A stretch of DNA of 64,000 nucleotides from Incurvaria masculella (lineage: Eukaryota > Arthropoda > Insecta > Lepidoptera > Incurvariidae): contig OX335652.1 of assembly GCA_946894095.1 (NCBI GenBank), positions 953,001 through 1,017,000 on the forward strand, given 5' to 3'. Under the pieces are notes generated by a model. It did not search any database and was not told where the DNA came from. It saw nothing but the letters and a program-made list of their open reading frames with translations. Positions 51,220 to 63,290 of the stretch are shown in pieces. Both the position numbers and the translations under genes were made by a program. The first letter of the stretch is position 1. Each line of letters starts with the position of its first letter.

Positions 51220-51819
51220 CATTTTATTTTATTTGCGAAACAAACAGTCTTATCCTAAACAATAGTAAACACACAATAAACACTCTGAGACCAATGAAGT
51301 TTTGACATATAGTCATTCAATAACATATGCAGTGAGCTACTGCATATAGGGGTGGCGGAGCCACTTTTACATTCAATGGCAGCAGCGACGACGAGTGAGT
51401 TCGCTGACGAATTCGCTTACTACTAATTTTCTCGAGTTCCAACGCCACGCAAGAACACGTGAAAACTTCACAGGACGTTATTAAGCGCTAGTTAGATGTT
51501 TTCCACTAACTCGTGGCTCCGCCTCCGCGTGTTTCGGTCGCTACTTCCTTCCTTCCATGCTTGCTGCTTTTGACTGAACCTCGGTTTTACAAACACAAAC
51601 TAAAAATTAGGTCAACTATCGGTTTTAGTCTTAAAATGTTCCGGTAGTTTTTTTTTTAATCGGGTAATTATAAAACAAATATAGCAAGTAAGTAAATAAG
51701 ATTTCAAACAAGCCTCTTGTTGTTTCCACACTTATTCTTTAGATGTACAAAAATCCTTGTAATGCCCGCATACATTTTTAACTAAATTTATGTTCATAGA
51801 ATCGCTCATTTACGAACCT
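51220..51819. other. Unassigned DNA
   Basis: A small 9-bp hairpin (ATATGCAGT/ACTGCATAT) lies at about 51327-51350, and GGCGGAGCCAC (51354) is inverted near 51514. Nothing is coding. Confidence 0.3.
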
Positions 51820-52129
51820 AAAAAAACCGGCCAAGTGCGAGTCGGACTCGCACATGAAGGGTTCCGTACCATCGCAAAAGATTTAACACAAAACAAATTA
51901 GGCTTTTTGTATGGCCCCCCCCCCCTTTAATTTTTATTATTTTAAAATTTTAAATATTTGTTGTTATAGCGGCAAAATAAATACACATTCGGTGAAAATT
52001 TCAGTTACCTAGCTATTACGATTCATGAGATACAGCCCTGTGACAGACGGACGGACGGACAGACGGACGGACAGCGGACGTTTAGTAATAGGGTTCCGTT
52101 TTCACCCTTTGGGTACGGAACCCTAAAAA
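51820..52129 (+). repeat. Rep-A copy 7 (complete)
   Basis: AAAAAACCGGCCAAGTGCGA to GGGTACGGAACCCTAAAAA with the hairpin and (GGAC)n tract present. It carries a run of C at about 51916-51927. Confidence 0.92.
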
Positions 52130-52904
52130 TGAAATGTTATTAATGGCTGCGCAAAAATTTAAACACTGGATTTTTCACAAATTATTTATAAGGGACCAAA
52201 ATTGTTAAATTATCAGGTAGCATAGCATACACAAAGACAAATTTAGGAATCTACCTGAAGCGAGGCCACCAGCTAATTAACTAAATTAGATTAATCTATT
52301 TGAATTGATATATATGGACATTTTACGAACAATAATCCTTGTGCAATCCTATGAATGTTTTTGTAACAACCCCCCCTCTACATTCACTAACCTAAAAATG
52401 GAGGTTTATACAACCCTACCTATATATATATGTATCGTATGTTTATTTATTATGTATTATATAAATTTAATCATTAAAGTACCTATAAATAGACAAAATA
52501 GTGGCACGTGATTGTCTAGTGAAGTCTAACTTTAATTTGGCCTTGAATCGTCATTACATATGTATATACCAACTGTTAATTCGTATTACAATGCATTGTC
52601 TAGCTAATAAACTTTACTTCAATCATTCTCATCCATTCTTCACCTTAAAACCTATGTATTCAGGTGATATTAGAGCAATTACAGTGACGAAATTATTCTA
52701 TTATCATCCATTAAAATTTGAGAGACGAACCAATTGAGAGGTCGACAAGTCTAGTTAATAATTAAATCAAAATATTATTTTCCGGAGTTACCGGCGCATC
52801 GGCCCCACTCACCGCCAATGCGAGTAGCCAACATCCTGTCTAGTCTTGGCTTCCTTCACTTGATTTGCGAAGTTTCAAGAAGCGCTCATTGAATATTAGC
52901 GAAC
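52130..52904. other. AT-rich DNA, nothing assigned
   Basis: Two + frames (52305-52511, 52501-52737) are AT-rich and have no recognised motif. I treat them as chance. Confidence 0.3.
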
Positions 52905-53160
52905 GTGGTAGGTTTGACCGACTGACTGGGGTGTCAGATTTATGGTCCGATGAAGATGCGGTGATTGTGTTGCAAACTGACTATGGGGGGTCAGATTTAT
53001 AGCATAAATAGACATCAGATATATGACAAAATGTGGTTGGTTCGACCGACTGACTGGGGTGTCAGGTTTATGGTCCGATGAAGTTGTGCTGTATGTGTTG
53101 CAAACTGACTATGGGGGGTCAGATTTATAGCATAAGTAGAAATCAGATATATGACGAACT
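52905..53160. repeat. Tandem duplication, 2 x 128 bp
   Basis: Unit 1 (52905-53032) and unit 2 (53033-53160) share GACCGACTGACTGGGGTGTC, TTATGGTCCGATGAAG and CAAACTGACTATGGGGGGTC. Within each unit GGGTCAGATTTAT-like text also repeats. Confidence 0.9.
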
Positions 53161-53870
53161 CATCTTAACCATGAGCGACATTCTGTAACAGTATACTGCA
53201 TCTCTCATTGTCTCCGATTCCAGCCGTTGATTTGATGTAGATCCGAAGTGAAGAAATTCGATAAGTTTGTATTTGATGTTGTGCGTTCCTCGATAGCCAA
53301 TTCGAACTGCAGTATACTGCCTTCGTAAAGAATGCTGCTTCTGGCATAGATGTTTTCGTGAAATAAATTTATGAACTCAAACCACAGAGTAAAGTAAGTA
53401 GTGAACCACAACGCATTGAAGCATTGTCTTGACTCGTAAAAATGCTGCCGAAATTAATCATATTTTTCACTGACGTGTAATGAAGTTCTGGTCGAAAGGA
53501 TTCCCTCTGAATTCATAGTGGGTTTTGTGATGATACTCGGCCCATGTAGCAGTCCAGGCCGACTGTGTGGATTTGTAGCAGAATCCGTACTTGTCCAATC
53601 GTTGGCGACGTAGCTGCCCACACTACGCCACTCCATTCGGTGGGAGTACTATTATTTCCTCCATGGCGGCTGTTTGTCGAATCACAAACTCCATCATGAC
53701 TCATAAAGACTCATCTGACTTCCAAAACCTCCATAACAGCGAACTACTAAATCCCATTTCCATCTTATGTGGAGAAATTAATTGATACTGGTTAATTAAA
53801 ATCAGCCTTGCAGTCAGGCAGAATTAAAAGGTAGAAACAAATTGTATTGTGAAATGCATTTATTTCTTAC
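53161..53870. other. Unassigned DNA
   Basis: Short frames on both strands, none with a recognised family. Confidence 0.3.
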
Positions 53871-55100
53871 TCTCGGTCAGCATACAGACGAACACAGTTT
53901 GTGAGTGTATAAGTGTAACGTCTGTCAATTAAATGGATTTATAACTTTGATAGTAATAAACTAAAATCAGCCATCCGAAGATATCGAGGCTTATTGAATA
54001 ATAAAGAGCGATCTTCGAAACTTCCTAAACCAAATGTAAATGCAAACATTTACTAAATACTTATGACTTTAAGAAAACTCTCTCATTCAGGTCTCAAAAA
54101 CAAGCAAAATCATAATCTTTCTTTCCTCCACTCTTATATTATTTAGAATTCTCAAACATTCCATTCACTGAACACTATTTTATAAAAGAAATTTACCGCA
54201 ATAAAATAATACACTTATTTCAGACTTAAATATACACTAAATATAATTTAGCCTAGTTTACGTGTTTAATCTCTACGTATATTTCCCAACCAAACACATA
54301 TAAGTATATTAGACATACAGTACGCATAATTCAAACATCTTAAACTAAGTACTAAAATCCATTACCAAAATACCTTCTAATAAATATTATTTCGATACCA
54401 CGATTACTTAATTTACCACTATTTACCACTAATATAAATAAACATAAACCGTAACAAAACCGTAAATTCAACGAAAACCTCTCTAAACATTAATGCATAT
54501 TTCTTATGATAACCGTAAGTTCACCAACAAATAATACCATTCCTATAACAAACCCAATACCTTAGTTTATAATCCGCCACATCTCTATCGACAAATAACA
54601 CACGTAAAACAAACTTAAAATTAATCCGTATCGTAAATATTCTGAATAATAGTCGCTCTAATATGTGCACGTAAATCCACGCAATCGAATGAAAACGCAA
54701 TCAAATTTCAAAATATCGTAAAATATCGCAAAGAAACACTTATAAAACAGGCTCAAATAAAACGCATTATTATCCGCAAATCTCACATGGTAATTAAAGC
54801 TCAAATCCTATAATCATATTCACAAACCCAAATAAAGATCTCGATAAAATGTTTACACAAAATTAACAAAACATAAAAATTATTCATATATGTACTTACT
54901 TCTGTCCTAAAGCTCAACAATAATGGTTAGTATAAAAAACATGCAACGAACCCTTCAAATATCTGGAAACAGCGCAGCTTCAAATTATGCAGCAATTATC
55001 CTGTAAATTACATCCTATATAAACTAGCTAAGACTCCCGGCTGCATCCACTGAAAAACAATATTCATTCCTTCTCTCCTTTACTGCATTCCTGTAGAAAG
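53871..55100. other. G-poor + strand, unusual strand composition
   Basis: On the + strand G is rare compared with C over about 1.2 kb while A and T are high. No frame is long. On the - strand AATAAA occurs near 53862-53867. This could mark a transcribed untranslated region or a non-coding RNA on the - strand. Confidence 0.3.
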
Positions 55101-56026
55101 TATGTAAGGTGCCATGCCAGGACCTTGTCTCGTTAAACAAATCTTCATTTTGATTTAATATCTTCAGCTCGTTCGTAACCACACTGACTCTAATGAAAAT
55201 CTGAACAAGAATTTAATAGAAATTATGAATTTTTCTTTAAATATTTTAGCAAATTTTAATAGAGCAGCTCTACCGAAATATGCGTCCGATCCGTAGGTCC
55301 GATCGATCCCCAGTCACTCCCCATCGCGTCCCCGTCTGCGCCCGCGTCTCTCTTCCCTTACCCCCTTCCTTCCCTTCAGCAATTAACATGAAATTTATCA
55401 CTTTAACAAACAAAGCAGGATTTAAAATATATTTGTGACCAATATAAAACGATACTGTATTAGTTATGCATTAAGACTCAATTTTCTTCACCCGTGATTC
55501 TCAATCAGTTCCTTTTGACTTAGACAAGGTAGATTTTATTGGAACGATATCTATTCTATAAGTGTAGCTATGTACCTCTGAAATATTATTTAATTTGTTA
55601 CAAAAGGGTAACTTGTAGATATTTAGCAAAAGTTGTGATTCTGAATGATAGTATTTTAAAATAATGACATAATAAAAGATTTTGTTTACTCAATAGTCAA
55701 GTATTCATCGCTAAATACATATTTATACATACCTACAATATATATATTAATGTGCGAGCCCCATGGGCTGGTCACATTTTGTACCTATTATGTCCACATT
55801 CCAAAATATGTTTTCCTTTAAAAATCCACTACTGCTACCAGGGGCGCTGCGGCACTGCGCCAAACTTCAATCGGGCAATATCGGAGGCTCGTTGGGCGAT
55901 TATCGACCATCCGCCACCGAGCTATCTGCAGATAAGATAAACACTCCACTCATACATAAACAACGCTCGCTCCCTACCCCCTACCCCTACCCATTCAACT
56001 TCTCCGTGCGATCGGCGACGCGACCT
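55101..56026. other. Unassigned DNA
   Basis: A 26-base SINE-1 scrap (AAGGTGCCATGCCAGGACCTT) at about 55108-55129 is the only match. + frames near 55752-56080 have no recognised motif. Confidence 0.3.
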
Positions 56027-56289
56027 GCGGCCTTATTGCCGAACAGCGACTGTCGCTGCCAGCGTCAGTGTCGCTGCTAACGAGACATCGCATACCAAAT
56101 TTTACGGCTACCGTTACTGCGGATAAAAGATAGGCAACCGCAATTAATTTTTATCCGTAGCCGCCATCGACATAGTCTATGTCGTCGGTATCGGTAAGTC
56201 GATGGTAGCCGAAAATTCTTGTATGCGATGACTCGTTAGCAGCGACACTGACGCTGGCAGCGACTATCGCTGTTCGGCAATAAGGCCGC
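56027..56289. repeat. Fold-back element, ~90-bp arms
   Basis: GCGGCCTTATTGCCGAACAG, CGCTGCCAGCGTCAGTGTCG, CTGCTAACGAG at the left is inverted with very few changes at the right, ending CGGCAATAAGGCCGC (56289). It has no ORF. Confidence 0.9.
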
Positions 56290-56361
56290 TGAGCTGCTAG
56301 TCCCAGTTGTCACCTAAACTAGCGTTTACGGAACTTCCAAGTTCCGTAAACACTCCATATA

Positions 56362-56922
56362 TTCCGGGAGGTCACGACATTTTTGGTCACGATAATGTAA
56401 ATGGCTGAATCTGGGTTCACGTGTTAGAGACCAACCCTCTGATGCTAAATGCATCTGATGCATAATGCTGTGCCAAGTGGTTGCGTTAGCTAGATTGGTT
56501 ATACAAAATACATGTTAGTATGCACCGGCTGATGAATATACTGATTGTCTGGAAATATTGATATCCATAAATTATACAACAATGGACATTCGGTTTTTTG
56601 ATGAAATACTTAAATATACCTAAAGTTATGTCTGTAACCTAAATCGCCTATAACTACGAAATGCAACCAGAGATTTGTTCAGTTTTGGTATACATAAGCA
56701 AGTATGTACTGATACTTTCATGCTTCGTTATTTGCAACCATTTACCTTATCACATTTTTTTTGGTCACGATAACTTATTTTTCAGGCGCCTTATCTAGGC
56801 AACGCAACCACTTGGTGCAGGCAGACCGACACATTTAGCATCAGAGGGATTGTCTTTATTCTGTAAACCTAGTTTCAGCCATTTACGTTATCGTTACCAT
56901 TTTTGTCGTGACCTCCTAGTCT
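56362..56922. repeat. Rep-F element with long inverted arms (uninterrupted copy)
   Basis: GGGAGGTCACGACATTTTTG, GGTAAATGG-like GTAAATGGCTGAA, CCAAGTGGTTGCGTTA at the left is inverted at the right (CGCAACCACTTGGTGCAGGC, TTCAGCCATTTACG, GTCGTGACCTCC). It is the empty-site reference for the Helitron at 3352-4161. Confidence 0.8.
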
Positions 56923-57606
56923 AATACAAGTTTTTACTAGATATTCTGTGGTTTTACTTCTTCAAGCCGTCAAAGTCAAACTCGGACTTCCGATTTATAT
57001 GAAAACGAGGAGTCGACGTATATACGGCAACGTTGAGTAAGCTGTCAAATCAAACTCGGACTCGCTAATGTTAGTTCGCTTAACGCGATCTTCAATTTCT
57101 CCATACATTTGAAAACGCCAGTCAATCGGTTTGCCGTAAAAGCGGATTTAGGTGACAGCTAGGCCTACGGGCTCAGAAGGCCTTCTTAAAATGGGTATAT
57201 GAATGGTGTGTGGACTACATACCTACATACCTTCACACCGCTTCCCCGGAGGGGTGGCAGAGAAGATAATTCGCCAGACGGTACGACACGCTTATATCGC
57301 TTCCTCTACCTACAGAAATACTATCTTAGATGCTCTACGATTGTGGGTGCTACGCGCCTTAGTTAGAAGGGCGAATTTGTTCCGCGATAAGTTGGTCAAC
57401 GTGACCATATAATGGTATGGGAATCCGGCAGCGCGTCGTATGCCACCGCGCGCAAATGTGCTCTAAAATAGCGTTTTAAAGAAGCAACTGTATGACTGCA
57501 TTATTTTCGCAGCCCTCACGAAAGTTCGAAATTCCAAGCGCATCGTCGGGCGCCACTTAGGCCAGATGCCACGCTTTCCATAAAGCGACTGGGCATGACA
57601 GCTTCT
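56923..57606. other. Unassigned DNA
   Basis: A frame at 57203-57412 has no recognised motif. Confidence 0.3.
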
Positions 57607-57652
57607 TTTTAACCGGCTTAAAAAAAGGAGGAGGTTATCAATTCGTCGGAAT
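57607..57652 (+). repeat. Rep-C end
   Basis: TTTTAACCGGCTTAAAAAAA, GGAGGAGGTTATCAATTCGT. It is joined directly to Rep-A copy 8. Confidence 0.7.
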
Positions 57653-57655
57653 CTT

Positions 57656-57936
57656 TTTTTAGGCTTCCGTACCCAAAGGGTGCTTACGGAACCCTATTAC
57701 TAAGCCTCCGCTGTCCGTCCGTCCGTCCGTCCGTCCGTCTGTCACAGGGCTGTATCTGAGTAACCGTAACAGATAGACAGCTGAAATTTTCACAGAGTGT
57801 GTATTTATTTTGCCGCTATAACAGCAAATAGGTAAGATTAAAAAATAATTAAAATGAAAAACGTATACATACAAAAAACTTGATTTTTTTTATTCAATCT
57901 TTTACGATCGTACGGAACACTTTGTGTGCGAGTTTT
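57656..57936 (-). repeat. Rep-A copy 8 (hairpin end lost)
   Basis: TAGGCTTCCGTACCCAAAGG at the left. The right side reaches GTACGGAACACTTTGTGTGC and then GAGTTTTTC, so the second half of the hairpin and CCGGCC are deleted. Confidence 0.88.
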
Positions 57937-58574
57937 TCTTTCTTGTAATTGTCTCTTTGCACCATCGTTGTACACGTTTTTTTTAATCTGACAATCAACG
58001 TACGATGGAGGTTACTTGTTGAATCTACGATTGAAGACAGATTATCGTTATAAGATCTATTCATAGTTTAATCTGATAATTCTTATAAAGGTCGCTTATT
58101 CTGATGAGAATTTTACAATACATATACAATCAACTAAAACTAAAAGCACAGTTGAAAGGAGTCACTGTGTCTATCGCGTGGGCGGACAGATCGATAGCGA
58201 TAAGCGATTAGAATATCCAGACTCGCCAGGTCCATCCATCTTCATCGCATCATCGTTTGTGTGCGCGTTATTCGAAACGTTACCATCGAGGGGCCCGGGC
58301 CGACATAAAGCAAAATCCATTAACAAATGAACGAGATGAATCCCACGGAGCGTACCCGAACACGCCGCCGACTCAAAACTTTCCTCGGCGCCGGGCGGTG
58401 CAAACAAAATAATGGAATCCCATTACTGCTGCGGCGTATCTCCATGTCTCCTCGTCGGACCTTGTCGCTCCGAACAGGCGCGGATTCAGGGGGTTAGGGT
58501 GACGGGTACCACTGTCCCCTCTGAGTCACGACTGAAGGATTTTATTTCGAACAAATTAAAAGCAAGTTATTATT
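57937..58574. other. Unassigned DNA
   Basis: No recognised feature. Confidence 0.3.
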
Positions 58575-58825
58575 TGTTTTTTGTATAAGAGCGGCGTTTG
58601 CCGTACGCCAAGACCTTACATGAGAAGTACCCGACGAGGCCCATGGGCTTTCGAATTTTCACGGGCCTGCAAAAACCCTACCGGCTGGTCAGGTGCTACT
58701 TCACACCTGGTTTCAGTTTGAGGGAAATACATCGGAAGGATCTAGCTAGAGGTTCGGTTGTTTCTTATTTTCGGAATGTCGGAAGTGAGAGGGTGCATTT
58801 CCTGCCTTTTCCGCGTTGCATAGAG
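58575..58825 (-). pseudogene. LINE 3' fragment (Rep-B)
   Basis: On the - strand the C-terminal LINE text (CGAAAGCCCATGGG region preceded by GGTGTGAAGTAGCACCTGAC) and the 3' tail ending TATACAAAAAACAAATA are present. About 75 bases of the coding block found in other copies are deleted. Confidence 0.65.
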
Positions 58826-59101
58826 ATTAGGCTATGCATTTTTTTTACCCATTTTCAGTTGGTATTTCCTCACCCCACCCGGCCCGGGCCTCTTTGTGTC
58901 GCCACAAGCAAATTCATTCCACAAGCTTAAAAATCCTCGCATGACCTTTTATAATCCTCCGCAATAAAAGTTCTCACGTAAACTTTAAAATCCAGCCATG
59001 TTTTTTTTGGTCCTCCGAAGGAAAAGTGTAGACAGTGTCTACTAGACACAAACTATAAAATTCCCGGAATACTGTTACTCCTACTTTTAGTCCTTCTTTT
59101 T
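58826..59101. other. Unassigned DNA
   Basis: No recognised feature. Confidence 0.3.
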
Positions 59102-59525
59102 TTTTATGTGACTGGACATGGATGGCTAATACCACACCTTCTGTCATGGTATTAGCCCAACACACCACATGGGAACTAGGTGCCATGCCAGGACCTTCCT
59201 TATATTGCACGGCTACATTGAACTGGATGGAAAACACGGACAATTTTCATTGCCGCTTCGACCATCGTTCATCCAATGCGATGGTATCAACCCGGGCGGG
59301 ATAAACCCTACCACCTAGTAAGTAAGGAAAGTCCCCCCCTTTCCTTACTTACTAGGATTAGTACTTACTACAGTTTAACGTGGAATCCGAACCACGGCCA
59401 GCCTCTCTCAACGGTCGAATGATCACCCATCCAAAACCAGACCGGACCCAGCGTTGCTTAACTTCGGAGAGCGATCGCCGAAGTGTCGCGCCACTGGGGC
59501 CATTGAGGCTGACAAAAAATGTATC
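59102..59525 (-). mobile_element. SINE-1, complete copy with 5S rRNA-like head
   Basis: On the - strand the head reads CTCTCCGAAGTTAAGCAACG, CTGGGTCCGGTCTGGTTTTG, GATGGGTGATC, which is close to the 5S rRNA internal promoter. The body (GGTTCGGATTCCACG, GTGGTAGGGTTTATCCCGCC, GCATTGGATGAACGATGG) and the tail (GGTCCTGGCATGGCACC, ATTAGCCATCCATGTCCAG, TCACATAAAAAAA) follow. A short hairpin (CCTTACTTACTAG/CTAGTAAGTAAGG) sits at 59316-59354. Confidence 0.82.
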
Positions 59526-59886
59526 TTTCCTTTATGCCTTGCACCGCCAGCGAAACCCTGGATCCGTCCGGGCGCCGACTGGTAGCACAAAGCGACGCTG
59601 GTGGGTGCCGCGACGCTTCTTCCTTACTCGAGACGTTTGTTCAGCGAAATTGATAATAAAAAAGATGGAGGCGAAATTGAAGCAATCTCGGATGTAAACT
59701 GCGTAATTGGTAATTTCCGGAAACTTTGGCCTCGAACAAGAAAATCGACGTCAAGCTTTCCTCGCGTAATATATTTTTTATCAACATAATTGAAATGATG
59801 TACATACAAATCCATTTATAATCTACTGGAAATTGTATTCACGCCTTTACAAGACGAGTCTAATGCATGGGGGTACCATAATAAAT
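59526..59886. other. Unassigned DNA
   Basis: No recognised feature on either strand. Confidence 0.3.
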
Positions 59887-60029
59887 TAAATCGGTGGCTA
59901 AGCACGCAAGTGAGAGATTATATGTGACGTTTAGTTGCATTTGAACCATGCAAACTGCCAAGCGAAATGAAATTTACATGTAATCATGATAAGAAATGCA
60001 ATAAAACGTCAGATTTAATCACTCACTTC
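59887..60029. repeat. Fold-back element, truncated copy
   Basis: ATATGTGACGTTTAGTTGCA and AAAACGTCAGATTTAATCAC match the arms of 26201-26377. The right end is lost at the junction with Rep-A copy 9. Confidence 0.65.
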
Positions 60030-60036
60030 CCTTAAG

Positions 60037-60354
60037 GATGAAAACGGAACCCTATTACTAAACCTCCTCTGTCCGTCCGTCCGTCCATCCGTCCGTCCAT
60101 CCGTCCGTCCGTCCTTCGGTCGGTCCGTCCGTCCGTCTGTCACAGGGCTGTATCTCATGAACCGTAATAGGTAGGCAGCTGCGATTTTCAGAGTGTGTAT
60201 TTATTTTGCCGCTATAACAACAAATAGGTAAAATAAAAAAAATATAAAAATTAAAGGGGGTCGCATACAAAAAACGAGTTTTTCCTGTGATAAATCTTCT
60301 ACGATGGTACGGAACCCTTCGTGTGCGAGTCCGACTCTTACTTGGCCGGTTTTT
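60037..60354 (-). repeat. Rep-A copy 9 (left end cut)
   Basis: It begins inside Rep-A at GATGAAAACGGAACCCTATT; the AGGGTTCCGTACC end is missing. The CCGT tract is interrupted (CCATCCGT). The right end GACTCTTACTTGGCCGGTTT is present. Confidence 0.88.
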
Positions 60355-61380
60355 ACCCGACGTGTTAAATTACCATGGTTCTCAGTCTTCATCATTCCAT
60401 TTCATCATGGCGAAATATTTCAGTCTTGTTAGCATCTAACCGCCAGTGCGATTACAAAACGCGAAATAAGGAGTTGATGCTGCACCTACCCTAATCTGAC
60501 AGCAGACGCCAGATTTTGTATGCCAAAGCTGCCTTTTTGCTGTTAATTTCTTAAGTGCGCACGCGACACGATCTTCTCGGCTCTTCTTCAGTGCTTTGCT
60601 TTCTTCTACATGTTGCTCCATACGTTGAATCCCTCGGTCTAATCGGATCATTAATGCTCGTTCCAAAACCAATACAATCTCTATGCCCAAAATCTTAGCC
60701 CAAAACTCCTCCTCAACTCTCAACATCCATATAAGTAACGTTGGTCATATTTTTTTCAAAATAAGGACATTTGTAGGACATAATAAGTTGTTTGTAGCAC
60801 AAAACGAAAGCGATATTTCTCCAAACATGATTATCTTAAAACTGAGTTTTCCAATACATTATTATCTTTTTATGTAAATAGGATTATAACATGTTTAAAA
60901 TTATTCACTCATTGTATCGTATTGATCAATAACTGATTATGCTCGCGTTTTATTGCCTGGAACGTACAGGATTCAGCGTTTGAGCTCTCTCAGCTCGGGG
61001 TTGATGTTCCAACTTCGCTTCGTTCTCGGGAAAACTTTCAATCGAACACGTCAAAGTAATTCATTTGTTTTCAAGGTTATATGGAACATTATTTTAATTA
61101 AAACTTAGAATATAGAAAAAAAAACTATTCTTCATACAATCGTTTGGAGCATCCGATATCGTTGTGTCGTCAATCCGACTCGTTCCTGCCCAGGTTCCTG
61201 TTCAGTTTATTTCGATGTGATATACAATCATCAATTATATCATGCTCTTCGTTTTATGTATCGCCGCCTGTGCTTTTAGAATTTCCATCTTTATGTTAGT
61301 CTCCAGAGCGTCTAAAAATGTTTGCGCAGTTTCACTAATTATGACAAAAACCACTGGAATAATGCAAGGTGTGTTCTAGT
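60355..61380. other. Unassigned DNA
   Basis: A - frame at 60436-60726 has a charged, helical look but no recognised family; I do not call it a gene. Confidence 0.3.
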
Positions 61381-61495
61381 ATTGAGATACCGCCCTGTGA
61401 CGGACGGAGGGACGGACGAACGGACGGACGGACGGACAACAGAGGCTTAGTAATAGGGTTCCGTTGGCACCCTTTGGGTACGGAACCCTAAAAAC
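61381..61495 (+). repeat. Rep-A copy 10 (right third only)
   Basis: TTGAGATACCGCCCTGTGAC, the (GGAC)n tract and CCCTTTGGGTACGGAACCCT are present. The left two thirds are absent. Confidence 0.88.
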
Positions 61496-62259
61496 GAATC
61501 AGAGTGTATTTTTCGCTTGTAATTCGAATAGGTAAGATGCGCACGCCTAGAAAACACATCATTTCTAATGCACAGCAGCAGGTGGACATATCGTTTATTG
61601 GTCATTTGACTCAAAAAAATGCCGTAAAGTACTCACTCAATATTTACTTACCTTAGACTACGATGAAACGGAGTGTATGCTAAAAGTACTACGTTAACTA
61701 ACATTTTAATTATTTTATTTAGCTAAAATATATATATTTTTTTACTATTATTATTATTATTATTATTAGTATATAATTCATTGCTGGAATTTGGTCCTTA
61801 AACTTGAAAAACTTAGTTTCTATTTATTTTTTTTACTTTACTGTCAGTAAAACATAAGTACACAAATTTAATTGAAGCATGTATATTTCTTAAGCTGTGG
61901 TGTGTCTTAACTTATTCTATTCTTTGACACTCTCTTGACAAACAGCCGATAGATAGAATCTGATACTGGTCTGCACTATTGTAAGTTCTACCTACCCACA
62001 TTCCCAATATATTCATTTTAAAGCGGTTTATCTCATTCCGTTCAACAAAATTTTGTCATTGCAATGATGAAACAGTTTTAAATGACTGGCTGTGTTTGTG
62101 AGCTGTATGCATCCGCAGTAGTAGTATGTATTGAGAACACAATACTAGTGCCAGGACTGCAGGTGTAGTATTGCGTACTTAGGCTAGAACGCTAACCTGC
62201 CACCTATGAGACAGCCTACGGGCCAGTTTAGGTGGTAGGAACTGCCACATGTGGCTGCT
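61496..62259. other. Unassigned AT-rich DNA
   Basis: It includes a (TTA)n microsatellite at about 61746-61768. Nothing is coding. Confidence 0.4.
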
Positions 62260-62372
62260 TATTTATAAATAGTAACACTAATATTACATATTAAGCTACT
62301 TGTGTAATTTGTTTCATATACTGTCTAATAAAGAAATTTGAATTTGAATTTATTGAATTTGAAATTTGAATG
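62260..62372 (+). mobile_element. Probable retroposon 3' end
   Basis: CTGTCTAATAAAGAAATTTG is followed by imperfect TTGAA/ATTTGAA repeats, the usual tail of 5'-truncated LINE copies in Lepidoptera. No coding part remains. Confidence 0.45.
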
Positions 62373-62984
62373 CATGAAAAAATCTTTTTATTTATACTAA
62401 AGAAGAATAACTTCTTATGTCGTAGAAAGTACACGCGTTTTTTTATTCATTGATGCATATGAAATCTGGTCTATTATTCGGTATTCCAATATCGGTGGCT
62501 TTTCCTTACCGATCGGGAAATGCAAGATAACATTGGGCAATATAACTGATAACAAGTAAGTAGGTTTTTTATGATTGTTAAAATAAAAAAATATCTGAAT
62601 CTAAATGGCACAAGTTTAATCATGATACAACCCCCAACAATGTTATACCCAAACAAACAAGCAGCAACAAACATGCAGATAGCGCGAGTCTAAGCCTCAA
62701 TCAATAAGCATTTCACGAACGGTGAATCCATGCGATAACCACGGACAAAGGTTCAGTCGGGTCGACTCCATTCGCCTTATCACACACGGCGCTGAACGTG
62801 GCTGTTCCGGCTCGTTAGCTGATCTGTCGGTCGATATCTCGCTGTCCATTCATTATAATATCTGGGGAAACTGGGTCATTGCGGCGCCAAGGCGACGCCC
62901 GCTTCGACAGACAACATTCCACTAAGCACTTTGGACTTGGAAAGTCGGGATTTCAAAAGCACCACAGATCATTTTAATTGACCA
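62373..62984. other. Unassigned DNA
   Basis: No recognised feature. A + frame (62722-62925) lacks motifs. Confidence 0.3.
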
Positions 62985-63290
62985 AGCGAAGCGTAAACGT
63001 TTCAGCTTGGACAAAAATGCTTTCGTCCGCCCGGCTGTGCTCTACCGGTCGCATTTCTCAACCTATTCTTGTGAAATTATGTGAAAAGGTTCGATAATTA
63101 TATGATTACTTAGACAATTTGAAAACAATTCTAAATTTTAAAATTATTTTTAAAAACTTAAGACCTAAAGCGTTAGGTGTTAAATGCAGCGATAAAATTA
63201 CAAGAGAATAATAGGATTTTGTTTTAAATTGCACGGTGAACATTTATTCAGTTTAAAGCTAAACAAAGACAGACTCGCGAGGTCTACATA
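62985..63290 (+). repeat. Rep-E copy 4
   Basis: GCGAAGCGTAAACGTTTCAG, AAAATGCTTTCGTCCGCCCG, CGCATTTCTCAACC and the closing AGACTCGCGAGGTCTACAT match 1450-1680. Confidence 0.65.

Noticed and set aside
59380..59520. Possible 5S rRNA gene
   Set aside because: Only the internal promoter part resembles 5S rRNA, and it is joined to a SINE body and tail. It is a 5S-derived SINE head, not a gene.
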